From Actinomycetota bacterium (GTDB lineage Bacteria > Actinomycetota > Acidimicrobiia > Acidimicrobiales > Ilumatobacteraceae), in NCBI GenBank assembly GCA_030645495.1, contig JAUSLV010000028.1, positions 1 to 62,135 on the forward strand: a stretch of DNA of 62,135 bases. Direction: 5' to 3'. Every line of letters begins with the position of its first letter. The stretch's first letter is position 1. Both the position numbers and the translations under genes were made by a program. Positions 50,798-58,567 of the stretch are shown piece by piece. The notes below the pieces were generated by a model. That model was given only the letters and a program-made list of their open reading frames with translations. It had not been told where the DNA came from and ran no database searches.

Positions 50798-52126
50798 CTA
50801 GCGGCGGAACCAGGTGAGTTGGTCGGCGACCTTGGCGCGCAGCTCGTGGTCGGTGACGCCCAGGCCCTCTTCGGGGGCGAGCGCCAGCACGGCGATCTTG
50901 CCCTCGTGCATGTTGTGGTGCACCTGATAGGCGGCCTCGCCGGTGTGAGCGAGGTCGAACACCTGGCTCATCACCGGGTGCACCATGCCCTTGCTGATCA
51001 AGCGGTTGGCCTCCCACGCCTCCTTGTAGTTGGCGAAGTGGCTGCCGACGAGCTTCTTCAGGCGCATCCAGAAGTGGCGGTTGTCGAACTCCATCATGAA
51101 GCCGCTGGTGGCCGCGCAGGTGACGATCGTGCCGCCGCGCTTGGCCACGTACACCGACGCGGCGAACGTGCTGCGGCCGGGGTGCTCGAACACGATGTCG
51201 GGGTCTTCGCCGCACAGGTCGCGGATGTCCTTGCCCAGGCGACGCCATTCGGACTCGTCGTGCGTGTGCTCGTCCTTCCAGAACTGGTAGTTCGCGGAGG
51301 CGCGGTCGATGATGTGCTCGACGCCCATCTTGCGCAGGATGTCGGCCTTGTCGGGCGAGCTGACCACGCACACGGGGATGCCGCCGCCGTTGAGCACGTA
51401 CTGCGTGGCGTAGGCGCCGATGCCACCGGTGGCGCCCCAGATCAGCACCACGTCGCCCTGCTTCATCTGCGCGCCGTTGCGGCCCACGAGCATGCGGTAG
51501 CTGGTGCTGTTGCACAGCGCGTTGACCGCGGCTTCCTCCCACGTGAGGTGCGCGGGCTTGGGCATCAGCTGGTTGGCCTTCACCACGGCCAGGTCGGCGA
51601 GGCCGCCGAAGTTCGTCTCGTAGCCCCAGATGCGCTGGTTGGCGGCCATCATCGAGTCGTCGTGCGCGCTCTGATCCTGGTCGTCGACGTGGTTGCAGTG
51701 CACCGTCACCCGGTCGCCCGGCTTCCAGTTGCGCACCGCGGTGCCCACGCGCAGCACCACACCCGAGGCGTCGCTGCCCACCACCTGGTACGGCTGGTCG
51801 TGACGCTTGGCCCACTCGCTCTCGCGGGCCAGGCGGGCCAGCGGGCCGAACGTGCTGACCGGCTCGAAGATGCTGCTCCAGACGGTGTTGAAGTTGATGC
51901 TGCTGGCCATCACGGCCACGTACACCTCGTCGGGCGCCAACTCGGGTGTGGGCACGTCGCCCACGTGCAGGCTCTGGCGCGGGTCTTTCTGCTTCGAGGG
52001 CACGCCCTTCCACATGTCGTGCTCGGCCTTGAGGACGTGCACCCCGCGGTACGCCTCGGGGACGGCGAGGTGGGCGAATTCGTCGGCGCTGGCACCGGAC
52101 TGGATGGCGTCGAGGACGTGCTGCAT
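50798..52126 (-). CDS. ccr: Crotonyl-CoA carboxylase/reductase
   Basis: 442 residues of the MDR superfamily: VYVAVMASSINFNTVW near 75, GYETNFGGLADLAV, the NADPH motif IWGATGGIGAYA near 230 and DNRHFWMRLKKLVGSHF. These residues match the CO2-binding pocket of Ccr, rather than a simple quinone reductase. It reductively carboxylates crotonyl-CoA to ethylmalonyl-CoA, the defining step of the ethylmalonyl-CoA pathway for acetyl-CoA assimilation. The ATG is 1329 bp from the stop and the length is normal. Monocistronic here. Confidence 0.93.
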   Translation of the reverse strand: MQHVLDAIQSGASADEFAHLAVPEAYRGVHVLKAEHDMWKGVPSKQKDPRQSLHVGDVPTPELAPDEVYVAVMASSINFNTVWSSIFEPVSTFGPLARLARESEWAKRHDQPYQVVGSDASGVVLRVGTAVRNWKPGDRVTVHCNHVDDQDQSAHDDSMMAANQRIWGYETNFGGLADLAVVKANQLMPKPAHLTWEEAAVNALCNSTSYRMLVGRNGAQMKQGDVVLIWGATGGIGAYATQYVLNGGGIPVCVVSSPDKADILRKMGVEHIIDRASANYQFWKDEHTHDESEWRRLGKDIRDLCGEDPDIVFEHPGRSTFAASVYVAKRGGTIVTCAATSGFMMEFDNRHFWMRLKKLVGSHFANYKEAWEANRLISKGMVHPVMSQVFDLAHTGEAAYQVHHNMHEGKIAVLALAPEEGLGVTDHELRAKVADQLTWFRR

Positions 52127-52209
52127 GCGCCGATGTTACTGATCGGTAGCCAACCCGGGCGAGCCGGTTGACAGGACGTTCAGCACCTGGCGTGACAGAG
52201 TGACCGCCC

Positions 52210-52866
52210 GTGAAACCCTCTCGCATCCTCGCCCCCCTCGCTCTGTTGGCCCTGGTGGCCGCATGCGGCGACGACTCGACCGACACCACCAGCTCGACCG
52301 ACACCCCGGCGGCCGCCGAGTGCGCGCCGGCAGATGGCAGCGCCGCTCGCACCACGGCGTTCGCGGCCGCGCCCCCGATGTGCCTGGTGGAGGGCAAGGC
52401 CTACGTCGCGATCATCGAGACCAACCAGGCCACCTTGCGCGTGGACCTGCGCGCCGACATCGCTCCGAACACCGTCAACAGCTTCGTCAACCTGGCGCGC
52501 TATCACTATTTCGACGGCACCACCTGCCACCGCGCGATCCAGAACTTCGTGGTGCAGTGCGGCGACCCGACGGCCACCGGCAAGGGCGGCCCCGGATACC
52601 GGTTCGCCGACGAACTCGACCAGGTCGAGCCGTACCGCATCGGTTCGCTGGCGATGGCCAACTCGGGGCCCGACACCCAGGGCAGCCAGTGGTTCATCAT
52701 CACCGGCGACGACGGCGCGATGCTGCCGGCGAAGTACACCCTGTTCGGCCAGGTGGAGGACAACGACCTCGGCAACGTGCTGCTGCTCGACTCGCTGGCC
52801 AACCCGCAGGACGGCCCGCCGCTGCAGCCGATCGACATCATCTCGATCACCATCGAAGAGGTCTGA
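52210..52866 (+). CDS. Lipoprotein cyclophilin-type peptidyl-prolyl isomerase
   Basis: 218 residues from GTG 52210. Signal peptide with lipobox LVAACG, a short acidic/Thr linker, then a cyclophilin domain with YFDGTTCHRAIQNFVVQCGD (catalytic Arg), GSLAMANSGPDTQGSQWFI and the FGQV end motif. It would assist folding of proteins outside the membrane. GTG is supported because residues before it would destroy the signal. The GH18 gene follows after 62 bp. Confidence 0.93.
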   Translation: MKPSRILAPLALLALVAACGDDSTDTTSSTDTPAAAECAPADGSAARTTAFAAAPPMCLVEGKAYVAIIETNQATLRVDLRADIAPNTVNSFVNLARYHYFDGTTCHRAIQNFVVQCGDPTATGKGGPGYRFADELDQVEPYRIGSLAMANSGPDTQGSQWFIITGDDGAMLPAKYTLFGQVEDNDLGNVLLLDSLANPQDGPPLQPIDIISITIEEV

Positions 52867-52928
52867 TCGCCAAGCCGGCCAACCCGCGCGCCGACACTCG
52901 CGAGAGGGTGGGTACTACCCTTTTCGGT

Positions 52929-54470
52929 ATGACTCCCCGTTCGGCCTCGCTCGGCCGCGTCCGCGCGCTGGCCCTTGCCGCCGTGATGACGCTGTCGGCC
53001 TGCCAGCCGAACCGGTTCGTCAGCGGCTGGATTCCGTACTGGGAGAGCACCGACGGCACGACGGCGATCAAGAATGCCGATGCGTCCACGCTGTTCGGTG
53101 AGGTGTCGCTGTTCTGGTACGGCGCTCGGGCCGACGGCACCATCGGCCTCAACGGGTCGCAGAGCACGCTCACCGCCACCGTCTCGGCGTTGCGCGCCAA
53201 GGGCCTGCCCGTGGTGCCCACGATCGCCGACGGCACCGGCAAGGGCGTGATGAAGGGCATCCTCGCCGACCCCACGAGCCGTGCCAGGCACATCCAACGC
53301 ATCGTCGATCTCGTCACCGCCAACAACTACGACGGCATCGACATCGACTACGAGGTGTTCGCCTTCAGCCATCCGCGCTCCGAGTGGGGTTCGATCCGCC
53401 CGATCTGGATCACCTTCGTCAACGAGCTGGCAGCCGCGCTGCACACTCGCGGCAAACTCCTCAGCGTCACGGTGCCGGCCATCTGGAACTCGGGCAACTC
53501 CGGCTACTGGCTGTACGGCCAGCCCGAGATCGCCGACGCCGTGGACCGCCTGCGCCTGATGGTCTACGACTGGAGCGTCAGCGTCGCCGGCCCGATCGCG
53601 CCGATGTGGTGGGTGAACGAGGTGATCGCCTACAGCAGCTCGGTGGTACCCGTCTCGAAGCTGCAGCTCGGTGTGCCGGCCTACGGTCGCCACTGGGCGA
53701 CGAAGAAGTTCGCCAACGACGTGTGCCCGGCCAGCGCCGTGTTCCGGGACTCGATCACGATGGCCGAGGTCGCGCCACTCGCCGCCGCGCACGGCGTCAC
53801 ACCCGTGCGCGATGCGTCGGGCGAGTTGACGTTCTCGTGGCTCGACGGCCCGAACCGCGAACAGGTGGTCGACACGGCCCCACCGGCCTTCGATCCGCCA
53901 GGCACCGTCGTGCCCACCGCCGGCGCTCCCGCGGACGGTTCGCCGGCACTCGCGCACCGGATCAACTCGAAGCTCCCGTTCGCGTGCACGATCCAACACA
54001 CCGTGTACGCGCCCGATGCCGCCTCCGTGCGCCAACGCGCCGACGCCGCCGTGGCTGCCGGCTGGAGCGGCATCGTGATCTGGGCGTTCGGGTACGAGAC
54101 CAGCGACCTGTACTCGGCGCTCGCAGGGGTGGGTGCACAGCGCCCGAACGGCGAGCCCTACGGCGCGATGGACGCGCCGAGCGTCAGTGGCACGTCGGTC
54201 AGCGTCGGTGGGTTCGCGCTCGACCCCGAGTTCGACCTACCCGTGCCCGTGCGCATCACGGTCACCAACGCCGGCGGGGCCACGGTGGCCACCACCACGA
54301 CGCTGGCCCGCACCAGCCGTGCAGGAATGCCGACCGGCCTGGGCCCCTTCCACGGGTTCGGGGCGTCGTACACGCTGGCGCCCGGCAACTACACCGTGTG
54401 TGCCACGTTGCTGAACTGGGGTGGCAGCAACGGTGCGAGCGCGGGCTGCCGCACGTTCACCACCAGCTGA
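52929..54470 (+). CDS. Lipoprotein GH18 glycoside hydrolase
   Basis: 513 residues from ATG 52929. Lipobox LSACQ, then a TIM-barrel with the GH18 signature DGIDIDYE (135-142, acid Glu142), LRLMVYDWSVS and the late Trp helix GWSGIVIWAFGYE. Barrel type resembles YdhD/spore-type cortical enzymes that cleave N-acetylglucosamine polymers. A Ser/Val-rich Ig-like domain of about 100 residues ends the protein. Peptidoglycan is a more likely target than chitin in this context, but this is inference. Confidence 0.88.
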   Translation: MTPRSASLGRVRALALAAVMTLSACQPNRFVSGWIPYWESTDGTTAIKNADASTLFGEVSLFWYGARADGTIGLNGSQSTLTATVSALRAKGLPVVPTIADGTGKGVMKGILADPTSRARHIQRIVDLVTANNYDGIDIDYEVFAFSHPRSEWGSIRPIWITFVNELAAALHTRGKLLSVTVPAIWNSGNSGYWLYGQPEIADAVDRLRLMVYDWSVSVAGPIAPMWWVNEVIAYSSSVVPVSKLQLGVPAYGRHWATKKFANDVCPASAVFRDSITMAEVAPLAAAHGVTPVRDASGELTFSWLDGPNREQVVDTAPPAFDPPGTVVPTAGAPADGSPALAHRINSKLPFACTIQHTVYAPDAASVRQRADAAVAAGWSGIVIWAFGYETSDLYSALAGVGAQRPNGEPYGAMDAPSVSGTSVSVGGFALDPEFDLPVPVRITVTNAGGATVATTTTLARTSRAGMPTGLGPFHGFGASYTLAPGNYTVCATLLNWGGSNGASAGCRTFTTS

Positions 54471-54576
54471 CCGGCGCACCAACTTCCCCCACCGCCATGC
54501 CGGGGGAATACGCTGGCGGCGCATCACGCGCCTGGGTGCCGCGCTCGCAGCCGGCCCGAACACTGAGAGGTCAACC

Positions 54577-55758
54577 ATGTCTGGTTCGTACATCGTCGCC
54601 GGAGCCCGCACGCCGATCGGCAAGATGAGCGGGGCACTCGCCTCGTTCAGCGCAGCCGACCTGGGCGGCTTCGCGATCAAGGCCGCCCTCGAGCGCGCCG
54701 GCGTCGCCCCGGCAGAGGTCGAGCACGTGATCATGGGCCAGGTGATCATGGCCGGGCAGGGCCAGGTGCCATCGCGCCAGGCCGCTGTGAAGGCCGGCAT
54801 CCCGATGAGCGTGCCGGCGATCAACATCAACAAGGTGTGCCTCAGCGGCCTCAACGCGATCTACCTCGCCAACCAGATGATCATGGCCGGTGAGGCCGAC
54901 ATCGTGGTGGCCGGTGGCATGGAGAGCATGACCAACGCGCCGTACATCGCCGCCGGCGCCCGCGGCGGCTTCCGCTACGGCAACACCGAGTTGGCCGACG
55001 CAATCATCAAGGACGGCCTGTTCTGCGCGTTCGACGTGTGTGCCATGGGCACCGGCACCGAGAACTACAACGCCGGTGCCATCACCCGCGAGCAGCAGGA
55101 CGAGACCGCGATGAAGAGCAACCAGCGCGCCGCTGCAGCCATTGCGGCCGGAAAGTTCGCCGAAGAGATCGTGCCGGTGGCCATCCCGCAGCGCAAGGGC
55201 GACCCGGTGATGGTGACCACCGACGAGGGCGTGCGCGCCAGCACCACGATGGAGTCGCTGGCCGGCCTCAAGCCAGCGTTCACCAAGGACGGCACGATCA
55301 CCGCGGCCAACGCCTCGCAGATCAGCGACGGCGGCTCAGCGGTGGTGATCATGAGCGAGAAGGCCGTGAAGGCTCGCGGCGTCACCCCGCTGGGCCAGTT
55401 CGTGTCGTACGGCATGGTGGCCGGCCCCGACAACGCCTCGCTGCTGCACCAGCCCAGCAACGCGATCAACAAGGCGCTCGCTCGTGCCGGCAAGTCGGTG
55501 GCCGACCTGTCGCTGTTCGAGATCAACGAGGCGTTCGCAGCCGTTGGCATCGCCTCGATGGCACACCTGGGCATCACCGACGAGATCGTCAACGTGAACG
55601 GTGGCGCCATTGCCCTCGGTCACCCGATCGGCATGAGCGGCAACCGCTTGGCGCTCACCCTGTTGCACGAGCTGCGTCGCCGCGGCGGTGGCATGGGCGC
55701 CGCTGCCCTCTGCGGCGGTGGCGGCCAGGGCGACGCAATCATCCTGCGCACCGTCTGA
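54577..55758 (+). CDS. Acetyl-CoA C-acetyltransferase (thiolase)
   Basis: 393 residues from ATG 54577. Acyl-accepting Cys88 (NKVCLSGLNA), catalytic region NEAFAAVGIA, GGAIALGHPIGMSG (His) and terminal ALCGGGGQGDA (Cys). Biosynthetic type II thiolase that condenses two acetyl-CoA. It feeds the ethylmalonyl-CoA pathway with Ccr and Mce, or butanoyl/polyhydroxybutyrate metabolism. An in-frame extension further upstream lies in the GH18 gene and is not used. Confidence 0.93.
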   Translation: MSGSYIVAGARTPIGKMSGALASFSAADLGGFAIKAALERAGVAPAEVEHVIMGQVIMAGQGQVPSRQAAVKAGIPMSVPAININKVCLSGLNAIYLANQMIMAGEADIVVAGGMESMTNAPYIAAGARGGFRYGNTELADAIIKDGLFCAFDVCAMGTGTENYNAGAITREQQDETAMKSNQRAAAAIAAGKFAEEIVPVAIPQRKGDPVMVTTDEGVRASTTMESLAGLKPAFTKDGTITAANASQISDGGSAVVIMSEKAVKARGVTPLGQFVSYGMVAGPDNASLLHQPSNAINKALARAGKSVADLSLFEINEAFAAVGIASMAHLGITDEIVNVNGGAIALGHPIGMSGNRLALTLLHELRRRGGGMGAAALCGGGGQGDAIILRTV

Positions 55759-55791
55759 GCCCGGAACTACACGGTTGCTTTATGACGACGC

Positions 55792-55820
55792 TTGACATAT
55801 TCGGGTGTCGGTTGTAATGT
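55792..55820 (+). promoter_or_regulatory. Near-consensus sigma-70 promoter
   Basis: TTGACA (55792-55797), a 17-bp spacer and TAATGT (55815-55820). The -35 is a perfect match and spacing is optimal; such a promoter is rare in this GC-rich window. Transcription would start near 55827 and run plus strand into a region with no regular gene. Confidence 0.65.
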
Positions 55821-55826
55821 AACCGC

Positions 55827-55950
55827 AACATACAGCGTCGTGATTCGCCCTCCCGGAACCACGGCGTTGCCAAGATCTGGGGTACCACCTCTGGAGCTGG
55901 CCCGTCCGCCCGCTACCAGGTCCAGGAGTGGTACCCCGGTTACTTTTTCC
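55827..55950 (+). ncRNA. Candidate structured small RNA
   Basis: Downstream of the promoter is a long stem: GGGGTACCAC (55879-55888) pairs exactly with GTGGTACCCC (55928-55937), and CTGGA/TCCAG and CTGG/CCAG extend it through two symmetric internal loops to a 15-nt loop. TTTTT (55944-55948) follows after six bases. A frame through it (about 55863-56015) would encode a 50-residue peptide (WGTTSGAGPSARYQVQEWY) but has no ATG, GTG or TTG start. ncRNA is preferred; a small leaderless ORF remains possible. Confidence 0.4.
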
Positions 55951-56007
55951 GGCTCTCACCCGGAGGGAGCAGCCGAAGCGAAGCGGAGGCCAGTCCCGAC
56001 CATCAGC

Positions 56008-56613
56008 TCAGCTGACGTCGCGGCGGCCTTCCAGGGCCCGGCCCAGCGTCAACTCGTCGGCGTATTCGAGGTCGCCGCCCACCGGCAGGCCGCTGGCGAT
56101 GCGCGTGACCTTCACTCCGAACGGCTTCATCATCCGCGCGATGTACATCGCCGTCACCTCGCCCTCGGTGTTGGGGTTGGTGCACAGGATCACTTCCTGC
56201 ACCTGCTCGGGCTCGATGCGGGCGAACAGTTCCTTCATCTTCAGCTGCTCGGGGCCGATGCCCTCCAGCGGGTTCATCGCCCCCAACAGCACGTGATAGC
56301 GGCCGCGGTACTCGCCGGTCTTCTCCACGGCCACGATGTCACGGCTTTCCTCGACCACGCAGATGATGCTGCTGTCGCGTCGGTCGTCGAGGCACACCGG
56401 GCACAGTTCTTGTTCGGCGAAGTTCCAGCAGCGGGCGCAGAACCGCACGCGGGCCTTGGCCTCGGTGATCGCCACCGCCAGGCGGGCGACGTCGTCAGCG
56501 GGGATCTTCAGCAGGTGGAAGGCGATGCGCTGCGCCGACTTGGGGCCCACACCGGGCAGTCGGCCGAGTTCATCGATGAGGGTCTGGACGGGAGGGGTGT
56601 AGACGCCGGACAT
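56008..56613 (-). CDS. recR: Recombination mediator RecR
   Basis: 201 residues. Helix-hairpin-helix [14 protein letters not shown], the four-Cys zinc finger CARCWNF...CPVC and a Toprim domain ([17 protein letters not shown]). Works with RecF/RecO to load RecA at gaps. It follows dnaX by 3 bp. The ybaB gene that usually lies between dnaX and recR is absent here. Confidence 0.95.
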   Translation of the reverse strand: MSGVYTPPVQTLIDELGRLPGVGPKSAQRIAFHLLKIPADDVARLAVAITEAKARVRFCARCWNFAEQELCPVCLDDRRDSSIICVVEESRDIVAVEKTGEYRGRYHVLLGAMNPLEGIGPEQLKMKELFARIEPEQVQEVILCTNPNTEGEVTAMYIARMMKPFGVKVTRIASGLPVGGDLEYADELTLGRALEGRRDVS

Positions 56614-56616
56614 CGA

Positions 56617-58452
56617 TCACTCATCGACCAGGTGCGAGCCGGGGAAGGCCTGCGTGAGACGGTCGATCGGCGAGACCACGGCCTCGGCAGGCACGTCGGT
56701 GAGGTCGTCGAGATCGACGTCGTCGTCGTCGGGCGGCGGTGCGGCCGGCTTCAGCGCCACCACCTTGCCGCCTGTTGACCCGCCCGTCGACCCGCCCGTC
56801 GACCCGGCCGCGGCGGGCGCGGCGGTGGGCTGCGTGTCGTCGCCGCCGAGATCTTCGTGGGCGACGGCACCATCGACGACCACCACCACCTTCACCGCGG
56901 TGCCCACCGCCTTGAGGATCGCGGCCTCGGCCTCGGCCTGGTGCTGCTGGCAACGCGCCCGATGGGGCTCGTTGGGAGCTGCGAACGCGAGCATGCCCTC
57001 ACGCGCGCCGAGCAGCTTGGTGGCCGCGAAGATGGCCCTGGCCAGCGATTTCATGCCCGGCATCACCTCGCTGCTCCACACACGGGCCGCGTGCTCGGCC
57101 GCATCGCCCGCACCCTCGGGTGGCGTCACCCCCGCCGCCGCAGGTTGCACCGGCGCAGGCACCGGGTGCGGCTGAGTGGGATCGTCGTCGTTCGCCGCCG
57201 TGCTGGCACCCGCCGGTGACTGCCGGGGGGCACCCGGCGGCGCCTCGGGCGGCGGCGGGTTGGGGTCGCGGCGGGCGCGGCCGCCCAACGCCACGCGGCC
57301 GGTGGTGGGGTCGATCGGGGTGGGGCGCGGTGCCGGCGCGGCCACGCCACCGGCGGCAACCTGGTGCTCGAGCCGCTCGATGCGGTCGAGCAGCACGGAG
57401 ACGTCGTTGCTGGCGGCCTCGTGCGTGAGCTGCACGAGCGCCACTTCCAGCAGCAGGCGCGGGTCGGGGGCGTGGCGCATCTCCACCAACATCTCGCCCA
57501 GGCGTTCCATTGCGCGCACTGTGGCCGGCGCGCCCATGCGCGCGGCCAAGTCGCTGACCTCGGCCGCGCGTTGCACGGGCAACTGCACCAGCTCGGGCGC
57601 CATCAGCGACAAGAAGCAGTCGCGCAGGTGGCGCACGATGTCGTCGGTGAGCGTGCGCGGATCGCGGCCCTGCTGCACGGCCGCGGCCACCACGGTGAGG
57701 GCACGGCCGGGGTCGTGCTCGATGAACGCCTCGATGAACTCGTCGAGCGGTGTGGTGAGCAGCGGCTCGCCGCCGCCCGACGCCACCAACTCGAGCGCCG
57801 ACACCGTGTCGCGAGCCGAGCCGCCACCTTGGCGCAGCACGGATTGCAGCGCATCGTCGGACAGGTCGATGCCTGCGTCGCCGGCCAGCCAGCGGATGTG
57901 GCTCTCCATCACGTCCATCGCCAGCAGGTGGAACTGCAGGTGCTGCGTGCGGCTGCGGATGGTTTCGCTGACCTTCTGCGGGTCGGTGGTGGCCAGCACG
58001 AACACCACGTGCGGGGGCGGCTCTTCCAGCGTCTTCAGCAGCGCCGCCTCGGCGGCCTTGGAGAGCATGTGCACTTCGTCGAGGATGTACACCTTGTGCC
58101 GACCGGGGGTGCCCAGCGAGGCCTTCTCGATGAGGTCGCGCATGGCATCGACACCGTTGTTGCTGGCTGCGTCGAGTTCGTGCACGTCGTAGCTGGTGCC
58201 ACGCTCGACGGCCAGACACGATTCGCATTCGCAGCACGGCTCGCCGTCGTGCGGGTTCTCACAGTTCAGCACCTTGGCGAGGATGCGCGCCGACGTGGTC
58301 TTGCCGGTGCCGCGCGGCCCGGAGAACAGATAGGCCTGGCCTTCGCGGTGGTTGATGACCGCATTGCGCAAGGCGCGCACGACGTGCTCTTGGCCTTTCA
58401 CCTCGCTGAATCGGCGGGGTCGGTAGCGGCGGTAGAGCGACTGCGTTGCCAT
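56617..58452 (-). CDS. dnaX: DNA polymerase III subunit gamma/tau
   Basis: 611 residues from ATG 58452 (MATQSLYRRYRPRRF). Clamp-loader AAA+ domain: Walker A FSGPRGTGKTTSAR near 45, a zinc module (CCECESC), Walker B YILDEVHML and sensor 1 region VLATTDPQK, then the collar domain. The C-terminal 200 residues are Pro/Ala-rich with acidic stretches. No obvious programmed frameshift site (A6G) was found, so gamma may not be made. The frame upstream to 58518 is not used. Confidence 0.95.
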   Translation of the reverse strand: MATQSLYRRYRPRRFSEVKGQEHVVRALRNAVINHREGQAYLFSGPRGTGKTTSARILAKVLNCENPHDGEPCCECESCLAVERGTSYDVHELDAASNNGVDAMRDLIEKASLGTPGRHKVYILDEVHMLSKAAEAALLKTLEEPPPHVVFVLATTDPQKVSETIRSRTQHLQFHLLAMDVMESHIRWLAGDAGIDLSDDALQSVLRQGGGSARDTVSALELVASGGGEPLLTTPLDEFIEAFIEHDPGRALTVVAAAVQQGRDPRTLTDDIVRHLRDCFLSLMAPELVQLPVQRAAEVSDLAARMGAPATVRAMERLGEMLVEMRHAPDPRLLLEVALVQLTHEAASNDVSVLLDRIERLEHQVAAGGVAAPAPRPTPIDPTTGRVALGGRARRDPNPPPPEAPPGAPRQSPAGASTAANDDDPTQPHPVPAPVQPAAAGVTPPEGAGDAAEHAARVWSSEVMPGMKSLARAIFAATKLLGAREGMLAFAAPNEPHRARCQQHQAEAEAAILKAVGTAVKVVVVVDGAVAHEDLGGDDTQPTAAPAAAGSTGGSTGGSTGGKVVALKPAAPPPDDDDVDLDDLTDVPAEAVVSPIDRLTQAFPGSHLVDE

Positions 58453-58567
58453 CGCTGCGACTCTACCCATGGGGCGCGACACAGCGTGGCGAAGTAGATC
58501 CGCCGCGCCCCTGATCATGACATGAGGCGTGTACCAGGGCTGACTTGGCTAGCGTTGTTGCGATTCC

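Noticed and set aside
52900-52926. Terminator after the cyclophilin gene
   Set aside because: Only a 4-5-bp stem precedes TTTT; too weak to annotate.
56617-58452. Programmed frameshift in dnaX
   Set aside because: No A-rich slippery heptamer with a downstream stop in the alternative frame was found in this GC-rich gene.
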